DNA of 16,103 nucleotides from Treponema sp. UBA6988 (GTDB lineage: Bacteria; Spirochaetota; Spirochaetia; Treponematales; Treponemataceae), in the NCBI GenBank assembly GCA_002448445.1, contig DJYC01000089.1, positions 1-16,103 on the forward strand, given 5' to 3'. The notes under the pieces were generated by a model. That model ran no database searches. It was not told the origin of the DNA and saw only the letters and a program-made list of their open reading frames with translations. Position 1 is the stretch's first letter, and each line of letters starts with the position of its first letter. Both the position numbers and the translations under genes were made by a program. Shown here piece after piece: positions 1 to 6,610 of the stretch.

Positions 1-885
1 AACAACAACATGCCCTTCAGATGCCTTGAATACGTTACCCGCATCTACGAGACGATTGTCCCAATAGACAGGCGCTATGCCCAAAAGGTCTACAAAATAC
101 CCAACCCCGACTTCTACGTGGTCTACGTTGGAAAGGACAGCATGCCGTGCGAGCAGGAGCTCAGGCTTTCGGACGCATTCTACGAAAAGGATTCAAGCCG
201 CCTCGACCTTGTGGTAAAGGTAAAGAACTGCACCGACCCAAAATTGTTGCCGATTGCAAAAAACTGTGCTATCCTAGAGGAGTATTGCCGCTTCATAGAG
301 ATTGTCGAGAGCACTTACAGCAGGCGCTTTCCCAGAAGCTCATTCAGGAAGGCAATAGAAAAAGCGGTAAGAGAGGGAGTCCTTTGCGACTACCTTAGCA
401 GAAAGACCCGGGAGGTAACAAACATGCTCTGTGCCAAGTACGACTACAAGATGGACATTGCCGTAAAACAGGAAGAAGCCTTCGAGGACGGGATGGAGCA
501 GAAGGCTGTAGAAGCTGCAATAACACTGGTTAAGGAGTTCAATATAGCACCAGAAGATGCGGCGGTAAAGATGGGTGCTCCTCTGACTAAAGTTTTGGAA
601 GCCCTTTCTAAAGACAATCCAGAAGGAAAGGCGCTTTATGATAATTATGGCTACAAGCTGGAAACTTCCGTAAAACAGGAAGAAGCTTTCGAGGACGGGA
701 TGGAGAAAGGAATAGAACAAAAGGCCGTTAAGACCGCAATAAATCTTATAAAAATGAATCTTGGCAGCTATGAACAAATTGCCGAAGCCACAGGCTTACC
801 TATAAAGAAAATAAGCGAACTGGCCAAAGACCTTGGTAAAACCTGTGGTAAAACCCCTGGTAAAAACCCTTCCGTTTTTCCTTGA
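1..885 (+). CDS. Rpn/PD-(D/E)XK nuclease-family transposase-like protein, 3' part
   Basis: The frame is open from the first base and the gene clearly starts upstream; the ATG at 10 lies inside a conserved NMPFR-type segment, so it is not taken as the start. The visible part matches the region after the nuclease core in the Rpn / 'PD-(D/E)XK nuclease family transposase' group: a PNPDFYVVYVGKD strand, an ELRLSDAF segment, a helical stretch with AILEEYCRFIEIV, then a charged EDGME-rich tail. The catalytic core would be upstream, so activity cannot be judged. The C-terminal module (VKQEEAFEDGME followed by a helix-turn-helix-like segment) occurs twice, near residues 152-202 and 221-275 counted from the ATG at 10, and the protein ends in a GKTC/GKTP/GKNP repeat. 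Members of this family are associated with RecA-independent DNA mobility or anti-phage roles. The family call is from recognition of the sequence, not a search. Confidence 0.8.
   Translation, partial: NNNMPFRCLEYVTRIYETIVPIDRRYAQKVYKIPNPDFYVVYVGKDSMPCEQELRLSDAFYEKDSSRLDLVVKVKNCTDPKLLPIAKNCAILEEYCRFIEIVESTYSRRFPRSSFRKAIEKAVREGVLCDYLSRKTREVTNMLCAKYDYKMDIAVKQEEAFEDGMEQKAVEAAITLVKEFNIAPEDAAVKMGAPLTKVLEALSKDNPEGKALYDNYGYKLETSVKQEEAFEDGMEKGIEQKAVKTAINLIKMNLGSYEQIAEATGLPIKKISELAKDLGKTCGKTPGKNPSVFP
461..705 (+). repeat. 38-nt direct repeat, two copies (461-498 and 668-705)
   Basis: The two copies inside the Rpn-like gene differ at one base of 38 (C/T, a synonymous third position) and lie 207 nt (69 codons) apart, so the frame is kept. 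They encode the VKQEEAFEDGME segment. Sequence between and after them is more diverged (AVEAAITLVKEF against AVKTAINLIKMN), which points to duplication of the C-terminal module with the repeat core kept identical by recent conversion or selection. Confidence 0.9.
835..870 (+). repeat. 12-nt tandem repeat, three units, in frame
   Basis: Three consecutive 12-nt units of the type GGTAAAACCYST encode Gly-Lys-Thr-Cys, Gly-Lys-Thr-Pro and Gly-Lys-Asn-Pro near the end of the Rpn-like protein. The units are in frame, so changes in copy number would only lengthen or shorten the tail. Confidence 0.85.
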
Positions 886-910
886 ATTTCAAAGCAAAGC
901 ATTTTATAAT
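882..910 (+). promoter_or_regulatory. Sigma70-type promoter of eda-kdgK
   Basis: TTGAAT at 882-887 is followed by 17 nt and a perfect TATAAT at 905-910. The -35 box overlaps the stop codon of the Rpn-like gene. A start site about 7 nt past the -10 box would fall near 917, only about 5 nt before the eda ATG at 922. No Shine-Dalgarno sequence precedes that ATG, so the mRNA may be leaderless or nearly so. Confidence 0.65.
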
Positions 911-921
911 ATTCATAACCT

Positions 922-1560
922 ATGAACGAAGTTTTGTCACAAATAGAAAAGACCGGCATCGTACCTGTTGTCGTATTAAAAAACGCAAAAGATGCAGCCC
1001 CCCTGGCACAATCACTTTTGGAAGGAGGGTTGCCTTGTGCGGAAATCACATTCAGAACAGAAGCCGCACTTGAATCAATAAAAACTATCGCCGAAAAATT
1101 CCCGCAAATACTTCTGGGAGCAGGAACAGTCCTCTCTGCGGAACAGGCTGACCGAGCAATGGATTCAGGCGCAAAATTCATAGTAACCCCCGGGCTGAAC
1201 CCAAAAGTTGTAGAGCACTGCCTCAAAAAGGGCTATACGGTTTGCCCGGGCATAATGACCCCCAGCGAACTGGAGCAGGCACTTTCCTTTGGGCTGGACA
1301 CGGTAAAATTCTTCCCGGCAGAAAATGCGGGAGGAATCAAAATGATAAAGGCCATCAGCGCACCATATCCTAGGGTAAAGTTCATGCCCACCGGAGGAAT
1401 AAACGCAGCAAACGTCCGCGACTACCTTGCCAGCGACAAAATCCTTGCTTGCGGCGGCTCATGGATGGTAAAAGGCGACCTTATTTCAGAAGGAAATTTC
1501 AGCGAAATTTTAAGGCTAACAAAAGAAGCCTCACTTATTGCAAAGGAATTTAGAAGCTAA
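922..1560 (+). CDS. eda: 2-dehydro-3-deoxyphosphogluconate (KDPG) aldolase
   Basis: A cytoplasmic class I aldolase of 212 residues, the usual family length. It cleaves 2-keto-3-deoxy-6-phosphogluconate into pyruvate and glyceraldehyde-3-phosphate, and related enzymes also act on 4-hydroxy-2-oxoglutarate. The Schiff-base lysine is K129 in DTVKFFPAE; the catalytic glutamate is E41 in CAEITFRT with R45 nearby; GAGTV (66-70) and PTGGI (156-160) fit the (beta/alpha)8 barrel phosphate and substrate sites. The ATG at 922 is the first possible start, because an in-frame TAA lies at 916-918, and MNEVLSQIEKTGIVPVVVL is a normal N-terminus for the family. kdgK follows after 21 nt on the same strand, and the pair forms a two-step route from 2-keto-3-deoxygluconate, so the likely source is uronate or pectin breakdown. 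No Shine-Dalgarno is visible. Confidence 0.95.
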   Translation: MNEVLSQIEKTGIVPVVVLKNAKDAAPLAQSLLEGGLPCAEITFRTEAALESIKTIAEKFPQILLGAGTVLSAEQADRAMDSGAKFIVTPGLNPKVVEHCLKKGYTVCPGIMTPSELEQALSFGLDTVKFFPAENAGGIKMIKAISAPYPRVKFMPTGGINAANVRDYLASDKILACGGSWMVKGDLISEGNFSEILRLTKEASLIAKEFRS

Positions 1561-1581
1561 TTTTTCATCAGGAGTGTTAAC

Positions 1582-2601
1582 ATGAAAGTCGTTACGTTCG
1601 GCGAACTTATGCTCAGACTTGAACCACCGGGATACCTCCGCTTTGTTCAGACGGAAAACCTAAGTGCAACTTTTGGCGGAGCAGAGGCAAACGTTGCCAT
1701 TTCCCTTGCAAATTTTGGAGTGGATTCTTGCTACGTAACAAAACTGCCCAGCCACGAAATTGGACAGGCGGCTGTAAATTCCCTCCGCAAATTTGGAGTG
1801 AACACCCAGTACATAGTCAGGGGCGGCCCCAGAGTCGGAATCTACTACAACGAGCGTGGTGCTTCCCAGAGAGGCTCAAAATGCATCTATGACAGGGCAG
1901 GCTCATCCATTCAGCTTTCCAAACCGGAAGACTTTGACTGGAAGCAGATAATGCAGGGCGCATCCTGGTTCCATATAACAGGCATAACTCCGGCACTTGG
2001 CCCTAACCTGGTACAATCCTGCATAGAGGCAGCAGAAGAAGCCCACAAGGCAGGTGCCACGGTAAGCTTGGACCTTAACTACCGGGCAAAACTCTGGAGC
2101 CGGGAAGAGGCCAACAAAGCCATGACCGAACTCTGCAAGTACGTGGATATCTGCATAGCAAACGAAGATGATGCGGCAGACGTTTTTGGCATAAAAGCAG
2201 AAAACACCGACACGACAAAGGGAGAACTTTCCACGGAAGGCTACAAATCCGTAGCAAGGCAGCTCATGGAAAAGTTTGCCTTCAAGAAAGTTGCCATCAC
2301 CCTGCGCACTTCCATAAACGCAAACCGCAACGACTGGCAGGCCCTCCTCTACGACGGGAAAGACTTCTTCTTCTCAAAGAAGTATGAAATCTGGATTGTG
2401 GACAGAGTTGGCGGCGGAGACTCCTTCACCGCAGGCCTAATCTATTCCCTGCTAAGCGGAAAGTCCGACCAGGAAGCGGTTGAATTTGCAGTAGCGGCGT
2501 CATGCCTAAAGCACACCATCGAGGGCGACTTTAACATGGTAAGCGTTGCCGAAGTGGAAAAACTCGCATCGGGCAACGCAAGCGGACGCATCCAGCGGTA
2601 G
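1582..2601 (+). CDS. kdgK: 2-keto-3-deoxygluconate kinase, PfkB family
   Basis: A cytoplasmic sugar kinase of 339 residues that would phosphorylate 2-keto-3-deoxygluconate with ATP to give KDPG, the substrate of the upstream aldolase. PfkB signatures are clear: the N-terminal FGGAEANVA (31-39) and the C-terminal DRVGGGDSFTAGL, in which D280 is the catalytic base and GGGD forms the anion hole. DLNYRAKLW in the middle is typical of KDG kinases. A good ribosome site, AGGAG at 1570-1574, lies 7 nt before the ATG. Spacing of 21 nt from eda and the shared pathway imply co-transcription. Family membership is certain; the exact substrate is inferred mainly from the eda neighbour, and a fructokinase-like activity is the main alternative. 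Confidence 0.88.
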   Translation: MKVVTFGELMLRLEPPGYLRFVQTENLSATFGGAEANVAISLANFGVDSCYVTKLPSHEIGQAAVNSLRKFGVNTQYIVRGGPRVGIYYNERGASQRGSKCIYDRAGSSIQLSKPEDFDWKQIMQGASWFHITGITPALGPNLVQSCIEAAEEAHKAGATVSLDLNYRAKLWSREEANKAMTELCKYVDICIANEDDAADVFGIKAENTDTTKGELSTEGYKSVARQLMEKFAFKKVAITLRTSINANRNDWQALLYDGKDFFFSKKYEIWIVDRVGGGDSFTAGLIYSLLSGKSDQEAVEFAVAASCLKHTIEGDFNMVSVAEVEKLASGNASGRIQR

Positions 2602-2610
2602 CAGATTGCG

Positions 2611-2636
2611 CAAATAGCGTGAGCAAATAGCCTGAG
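2611..2636. repeat. 13-nt tandem repeat in the convergent gap
   Basis: Two adjacent 13-nt units (CAAATAGCGTGAG, CAAATAGCCTGAG) differ at one base. They lie in the 102-nt gap between the converging kdgK and M20 peptidase genes. No convincing intrinsic terminator was seen in this gap. Confidence 0.6.
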
Positions 2637-2703
2637 CAAGAACATGCGCTAAGGCATCCGCAAGAAACACTTGCAGGTCCAAAACGCATCGCAAGCAAGC
2701 AAT

Positions 2704-3945
2704 TCAGGCAGATGCCATATAGGCAACCGTAAGAGCGTCCTTGGAAATGTTCTCCACAATGGCATATTCATTAGGCTGGTGGCAAGTCTCATCCAATGTT
2801 GACCACACAACCGCATCAAAGCCAAGGTTACGCAAACCGGCAGCCACTGTTCCGCCGCCAATTCCAACCGTTTTTGCCTCTATGCCGTGCACAGCCTTTA
2901 TGGCAGCAGCAAGTTCCCTAACTACAGGAGCGTCTTTTGGCGTAGCCTTGCTTTCTTCCGCCTGAACCTCCGAAACCTCTATCTTTACGCCGTACTTTTG
3001 CTCAACTGCTTCAACATGCTTTTTAATCTCCGCCCTAACTTCGCTAAGAGGATAGTCTGGGTTAATCCTGCAGTCAGCATAAAGAACGTCATCACCAGGA
3101 ATCATGTTAACCCCCTCAACATTCTGAAGCTTCATCGTAGGCTGGAATGTAGAAGTCGGCGGGTCAAAGAGCTCGTTGCGTCCGTTAAAAGTCTGCTCCA
3201 GAGAATTTATGCGCAGGGCAAGATCCGCGGCTGCAAGACAGGCATTGCGCCCAAGATCTGGCCTTGAACCGTGGGACTGCTTTCCAATAGTATGGAAGCG
3301 TGGCCATAGAATATTCTTTTCCGCAATCTCTATCGTAGCCCCGGCACTGTCTCCCCCATCGGGAATCAAAATACGGTCGCTCTTACCAAAAAGTTCACGG
3401 TGCTTTTCAAGAAGATAATTCATACCGTACTTTGAACCAACTTCCTCGTCCGCCATAAACAAAAGCTTTATCGTATGGGCAGGAAGAGTTCCCGTAGCAA
3501 CAAAGGCAAGAGCCGCAAGAATTCCGCTCACCAAGCCCTGCTGGTTATCCTCAACACCGCGGCCATAAATCTTTCCGTCCTTTTCCACAAGAGTCCAGGG
3601 ATCCGTATTCCAAAGTGACTTCTCCCCAACAGGAACAACGTCAAGATGGGCACAAACCCAAATGCAGTATGAATCCGGCGCACCATCATCAGCACCAGGA
3701 ATTTTTGCCACCATATTAGGCCGGCACTTCGAAGACACACGTTCATCCGGCGCATCGTAGCGGGAAATCTCCTTAATCCCATGTGCACAAAGCCACTTCT
3801 CCAGGGCAGCAGCCTTTTCAAACTCGCCGTCACCGCCATTCTCCGGGGCAAGAGCTGGAATAGCGGTCAAAAGGGCCTCAAGTTCAACCATATCTTCTGT
3901 ATGTTCATTGATATAAGACTTTAATTTTTCAAATGAATTTTCCAT
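2704..3945 (-). CDS. M20-family zinc metallopeptidase / amidohydrolase
   Basis: A 413-residue, probably cytoplasmic di-zinc hydrolase of the M20 (ArgE/DapE/CPG2, PepV-like) family. Metal and catalytic residues are all present: H100 and D102 in CAHLDVVP, bridging D133 in GRGVEDNQQG, catalytic E167 and ligand E168 in MADEEVGS, D196 in IPDGGD, and H389 in TCHQPNE. H225 in GKQSHGSRP is the conserved histidine of the lid/dimerisation domain, so that domain is intact at roughly 215-330. No signal peptide is seen. Substrate cannot be fixed from sequence: dipeptides, N-acyl amino acids or succinyl-diaminopimelate are possible. It has its own promoter directly at the start codon and converges on kdgK, so it is probably a single-gene unit. 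Confidence 0.9.
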   Translation of the reverse strand: MENSFEKLKSYINEHTEDMVELEALLTAIPALAPENGGDGEFEKAAALEKWLCAHGIKEISRYDAPDERVSSKCRPNMVAKIPGADDGAPDSYCIWVCAHLDVVPVGEKSLWNTDPWTLVEKDGKIYGRGVEDNQQGLVSGILAALAFVATGTLPAHTIKLLFMADEEVGSKYGMNYLLEKHRELFGKSDRILIPDGGDSAGATIEIAEKNILWPRFHTIGKQSHGSRPDLGRNACLAAADLALRINSLEQTFNGRNELFDPPTSTFQPTMKLQNVEGVNMIPGDDVLYADCRINPDYPLSEVRAEIKKHVEAVEQKYGVKIEVSEVQAEESKATPKDAPVVRELAAAIKAVHGIEAKTVGIGGGTVAAGLRNLGFDAVVWSTLDETCHQPNEYAIVENISKDALTVAYMASA

Positions 3946-3951
3946 GGCACT

Positions 3952-3980
3952 ATTATATGAATATTTTTTCCAAGATGGAA
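3952..3980 (-). promoter_or_regulatory. Promoter of the M20 peptidase, apparently leaderless
   Basis: On the minus strand a perfect TATAAT (3957-3952) lies 6 nt from the ATG (3945); a weak -35 candidate, TTCCAT (3980-3975), sits 17 nt upstream of it. A start 7 nt after the -10 box would be the A of the ATG itself. There is no Shine-Dalgarno and no room for one. Confidence 0.55.
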
Positions 3981-3991
3981 GTAGCCCCTAA

Positions 3992-4174
3992 AAAAATACC
4001 TTCCCTGCATTTACAGTAAAATTTATACAAATTGAAAGCCTGGCAGAAAAAATCTACGCAATAGTCCGACTAATTCACAAGGAACAGATTAAAGGCAAGT
4101 GGTACAGTGTCTGCAACCATGAGCACGCCCCCATGATTGAGCACCCCAACTATGAATTCCGGATTCTGGAAAAA
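3992..4174 (+). pseudogene. Protein-like reading frame without a start codon (possible gene remnant)
   Basis: In frame with an upstream TAA at 3989-3991, this stretch translates without interruption into plausible protein, including SLAEKIYAIVRLIHKEQ, GKWYSVCNHEHAPMIEH and NYEFRILEKLE, with codon use resembling the neighbouring genes. The only ATG is late, at 4133, and the frame then runs on antisense to the phosphatase gene, where it is probably not coding. I do not recognise the family. It may be the remains of a gene truncated at both ends. Chance is possible, since only about 60 codons are involved. The rest of the gap between the two minus-strand genes shows nothing else. Confidence 0.35.
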
Positions 4175-4729
4175 CTAGAACTTGTACTCCCTAACCTCGC
4201 AGTTGGCAATGCCGGAAGAAGCAAATTCCTCGTTTGTCTCGGAGAAAAAATAGGAATGGAACATTCGGACAAAGCCGCCGTGGGTAACGAGCAGAAAGGT
4301 TTTGTCTTCGGCGGAAGAACGGGCCTTGAGCTCATCAATCAGGTTGTAGACTCTCTGTGCCATACGCAGCATGGATTCGCCACCCTTGTAGTCGCAGGCA
4401 AACTGTTTTTTTGCTTCGAAAAACACTCCTGGATGCTTTTGCCATTCGTGGCCTTCAAACTCGCCAAAGTTCTGTTCTATAAGGCGGGATTCAAGGGCAA
4501 GTGGCAGGCCGTTTTCCTCTGCAATGATACGGGCAGTCTCCGCAGCTCGGCAAAGCGGCGAATGAAGAATCATGTCTATGGGAATCTTTTCTTCCTTTAT
4601 CTTTTTTGCAAGCACGTGGGCCTGCTCGATTCCTTTTTGATTAAGGGGAATGTCCGTAACCCCCTGAACCTTACCTTCTGCGTTCCATTGGGACTCCCCA
4701 TGGCGGGCAATATAAATGTGACAGCTCAT
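4175..4729 (-). CDS. Histidine phosphatase superfamily protein (phosphoglycerate-mutase-like)
   Basis: A 184-residue cytoplasmic protein of the cofactor-dependent phosphoglycerate mutase / GpmB / CobC branch. The phosphohistidine motif is ARHGESQWN with H10 as nucleophile; LNQKG (29-33) and SPLCRAAETA (57-66) carry further phosphate-pocket residues; E85 in RLIEQNFGEFEG is the likely acid/base; H150 in VTHGG completes the pocket. Its length is nearer to GpmB and broad phosphatases than to glycolytic GpmA (about 250 residues), so phosphatase activity is more likely than mutase activity. The substrate is unknown. It lies 124 nt downstream of the mgl operon terminator and has its own promoter, so it is probably not part of that operon. 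Confidence 0.88.
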   Translation of the reverse strand: MSCHIYIARHGESQWNAEGKVQGVTDIPLNQKGIEQAHVLAKKIKEEKIPIDMILHSPLCRAAETARIIAEENGLPLALESRLIEQNFGEFEGHEWQKHPGVFFEAKKQFACDYKGGESMLRMAQRVYNLIDELKARSSAEDKTFLLVTHGGFVRMFHSYFFSETNEEFASSGIANCEVREYKF

Positions 4730-4735
4730 GCAGCG

Positions 4736-4765
4736 ACTATATCACAAATCCGAAAAACTTTGCAA
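4736..4765 (-). promoter_or_regulatory. Promoter of the histidine phosphatase gene, apparently leaderless
   Basis: On the minus strand TTGCAA (4765-4760) and TATAGT (4741-4736) are separated by 18 nt. Six nucleotides separate the -10 box from the ATG at 4729, the same arrangement as at the M20 peptidase gene. No Shine-Dalgarno is present. Confidence 0.5.
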
Positions 4766-4791
4766 GCAGACAGGCCGACACAGGTCATTTC

Positions 4792-4854
4792 AAGAGCCTC
4801 AATGACCGCGGAAAGAGCCTCAATAACCGCGGAAAGAGCCTCAATGACCGAGCA
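4792..4854. repeat. 21-nt tandem repeat, three units
   Basis: Three head-to-tail 21-nt units begin at 4792, 4813 and 4834 with a shared core AAGAGCCTCAATGACCG. Unit 2 differs from unit 1 at one base and unit 3 diverges only at its end. The array lies between the mgl operon terminator and the promoter of the phosphatase gene. There are no spacers, so it is not a CRISPR array. Confidence 0.85.
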
Positions 4855-4890
4855 AAAAAAGCCACAATCCGGCAAGAACCAGACTGTGGC
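4854..4890 (-). terminator. Rho-independent terminator of the mgl operon
   Basis: On the minus strand positions 4890-4861 form a 12-bp stem (GCCACA, then six pairs of which two are G-T wobbles, closing on TGTGGC) with a 6-nt TTCTTG loop. Seven T residues follow directly (4860-4854). It lies 37 nt past the mglC stop codon. Confidence 0.85.
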
Positions 4891-4917
4891 ACGGGAAAAA
4901 AATTAGTTTATATTTCG

Positions 4918-4942
4918 TTGAAGAAAATTATTTTTTCTTCAA
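4918..4942. repeat. 10-bp inverted repeat spanning the mglC stop codon
   Basis: TTGAAGAAAA (4918-4927) pairs with TTTTCTTCAA (4933-4942) around a 5-nt loop that includes the mglC stop codon at 4928-4930. It is AT-rich and no T tract follows. It may protect the 3' end of the mRNA or be incidental to the Lys-rich C-terminus. Confidence 0.5.
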
Positions 4943-6598
4943 GTACTTTACGCAGTCAAGAGATACGGCTGCAAGGATGATGAGTCCCTTAAAGACGAAC
5001 TGCAAGTTGGTGTCGATTCCAAGGAAGGTAAGGCAGTAGGTTAATCCGGTAAAGATTATTACACCGAGTACCGCACCGCTTATTTTTCCGATGCCGCCAT
5101 AGAATGAAACGCCGCCGACTACACAAGCTGCAATTGCATCCATTTCGTAGCCCTGGCCGGTTCCTGCGCTTGCGTTTGCACGGAAGGCTTCCAAGAAGGC
5201 ACCGCATCCGTAGAAGACGCCAGCCATTACGAATACGCCGAGCGTTACCCAGAATACGCTGATTCCGCTTACGGATGCAGCTTCGGGGTTGCCGCCAACT
5301 GCGAACATGTTCTTGCCGAAGGTTGTCTTGTTCCAGATGAACCAAGCAACGAAGACTGCTATGACCGCCGGGACTATCAGTTTGGGGAAGGTGATGAAGT
5401 CTCCGCCAACATAGCCCAGTTCCCATCTGCCGCCGATTGCGTCCTTGATTGCCTTGTCTATTGAGCCAACCGGAGTTCCGCTTGTTCCAAAGAACAAAAG
5501 TCCGTAGATGATAAGCTGGGTTGCAAGGGTTGAAATGAATGGGTGCATCTTAAAATATGCAGAGAAGAATCCTGCTATTGCGCTGAACATAACGCAGAAG
5601 AGGATGGAAAGAATGATTGCAGTTGCAATTCTGCTTCCGACGGACATTGTTGTAAAGTTCCAGGGGCCAAGGCCAAAGAGCTTTACGATGTTTTCGCCGG
5701 GGTGCAAAAGAAGGCCGGTGATTACGGAACCAAGTGCTACCATGCGGCCAACGCTCAAGTCGGTACCGGCAAGGAGGATGAGTCCTGCTACGCCAAGGGC
5801 ATAGAACATGCGGACTGATGACTGCTCAAGAATCGTAAAGATGTTGGGCAAGTTAAGAAGCACGCCCTTTCCCGTAAGAGGGGCTATGATTATACATGCA
5901 ATGAAGAAGATAAGGATTGCAACATAAAGTCCGTTCTTTAAGAGGAATTCCTGAGGGGTAAACTGGTAGGCATAGTTCCTTACTCCCTGCTGGAATTCTT
6001 CCACAAAATTTGTGCGGCTGTTGCGGAGGCTTATGTTCTTCTGAACGTGGTCTACAAAGGCCTGGTGGATGGCATCCTTACAGTCCTGCAATGCGTCCTT
6101 GTACTTGTTCTTTGCATCAAAGAGGGCGCTCTTTAGCTCGTAGCGGGCCGTGGCAAGTTCTGCCTTGGTGTTTTCGCTGCGTTCAGAAAGAATCTTTGAC
6201 TCACGCTCGGCAGCTTCCAGTTGAATCTGCTCAACGGTGGCAAGGTATTCCCTCTTTATGTTTTCTTTTATGGCATTCTGTTCTGCAGTTACCTTTGCAA
6301 CAATGTTCTTGCTAAGGGCATTTGCATAGGCAACGGCTTCTTTTGTGATTGCCTTGTCCTTAGCATTGTTCTTTGCGGCAACAGACTTTGCTTCCTGAAG
6401 CTGGGCCTTGCATTCAGCAATAGTCTTTTCTTTTTCCTGCGCATTCATCATCTTGCTGCGCTTTACTTCCGCAATTTTTTGGTTCAATAAAGAAATCTTG
6501 TTTACGCCGTCTTTGCGGAGTTCTTCAAGAGTCTTGCTGTACTCGTTTAATTTTACGCTTTCTTCCAAAGAATTTACGCTTTCTATATCCTGTGCCAT
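4928..6598 (-). CDS. mglC: Galactose/glucose ABC transporter permease with coiled-coil N-terminal extension
   Basis: The membrane subunit of an Mgl-type sugar importer. Residues from about 222 to the end form a normal permease of roughly 330 residues with many hydrophobic segments. Family motifs are present: AGTDLSVGRMVALGS (277-291), GGNPEAASVSGI (435-446) and YEMDAIAACVVGG (484-496). Residues 1-215 are an added region absent from E. coli MglC (about 336 residues). It is soluble, rich in Lys, Glu, Ala and Gln, has no signal peptide, and reads as long coiled-coil helices; it should be cytoplasmic because it precedes the first membrane span. The start at 6598 is preceded by GAGAGG, and mglA ends 12 nt upstream, so the two are co-transcribed. 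The extension is continuous in frame, with no sign of a sequencing frameshift. Confidence 0.9.
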   Translation of the reverse strand: MAQDIESVNSLEESVKLNEYSKTLEELRKDGVNKISLLNQKIAEVKRSKMMNAQEKEKTIAECKAQLQEAKSVAAKNNAKDKAITKEAVAYANALSKNIVAKVTAEQNAIKENIKREYLATVEQIQLEAAERESKILSERSENTKAELATARYELKSALFDAKNKYKDALQDCKDAIHQAFVDHVQKNISLRNSRTNFVEEFQQGVRNYAYQFTPQEFLLKNGLYVAILIFFIACIIIAPLTGKGVLLNLPNIFTILEQSSVRMFYALGVAGLILLAGTDLSVGRMVALGSVITGLLLHPGENIVKLFGLGPWNFTTMSVGSRIATAIILSILFCVMFSAIAGFFSAYFKMHPFISTLATQLIIYGLLFFGTSGTPVGSIDKAIKDAIGGRWELGYVGGDFITFPKLIVPAVIAVFVAWFIWNKTTFGKNMFAVGGNPEAASVSGISVFWVTLGVFVMAGVFYGCGAFLEAFRANASAGTGQGYEMDAIAACVVGGVSFYGGIGKISGAVLGVIIFTGLTYCLTFLGIDTNLQFVFKGLIILAAVSLDCVKYLKKK

Positions 6599-6610
6599 TG
6601 CTTGCCTCTC

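Noticed and set aside
289..297. Loss of function in MglA from the Arg in the second Walker A (protein residues 289-297)
   Set aside because: A degenerate second Walker A is normal in two-domain sugar ABC ATPases of this family, so it is not evidence of decay.
340..777. Minus-strand open frame inside the Rpn-like gene
   Set aside because: It is a shadow of the plus-strand gene, has no recognisable domain and repeats only because the coding strand carries the duplicated module.
2602..2703. Bidirectional terminator between kdgK and the M20 peptidase
   Set aside because: Only short tandem and near repeats are seen; there is no stable stem followed by a T run in either direction.
4792..4854. CRISPR array
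   Set aside because: The 21-nt units are directly adjacent with no unique spacers, and there are no cas genes.
4177..4906. Long plus-strand open frame across the phosphatase gene
   Set aside because: It is antisense to a gene with intact catalytic motifs, its translation shows no recognisable fold, and its end is made of the 21-nt tandem repeat. Only the short part before 4175 looks protein-like and is reported separately.
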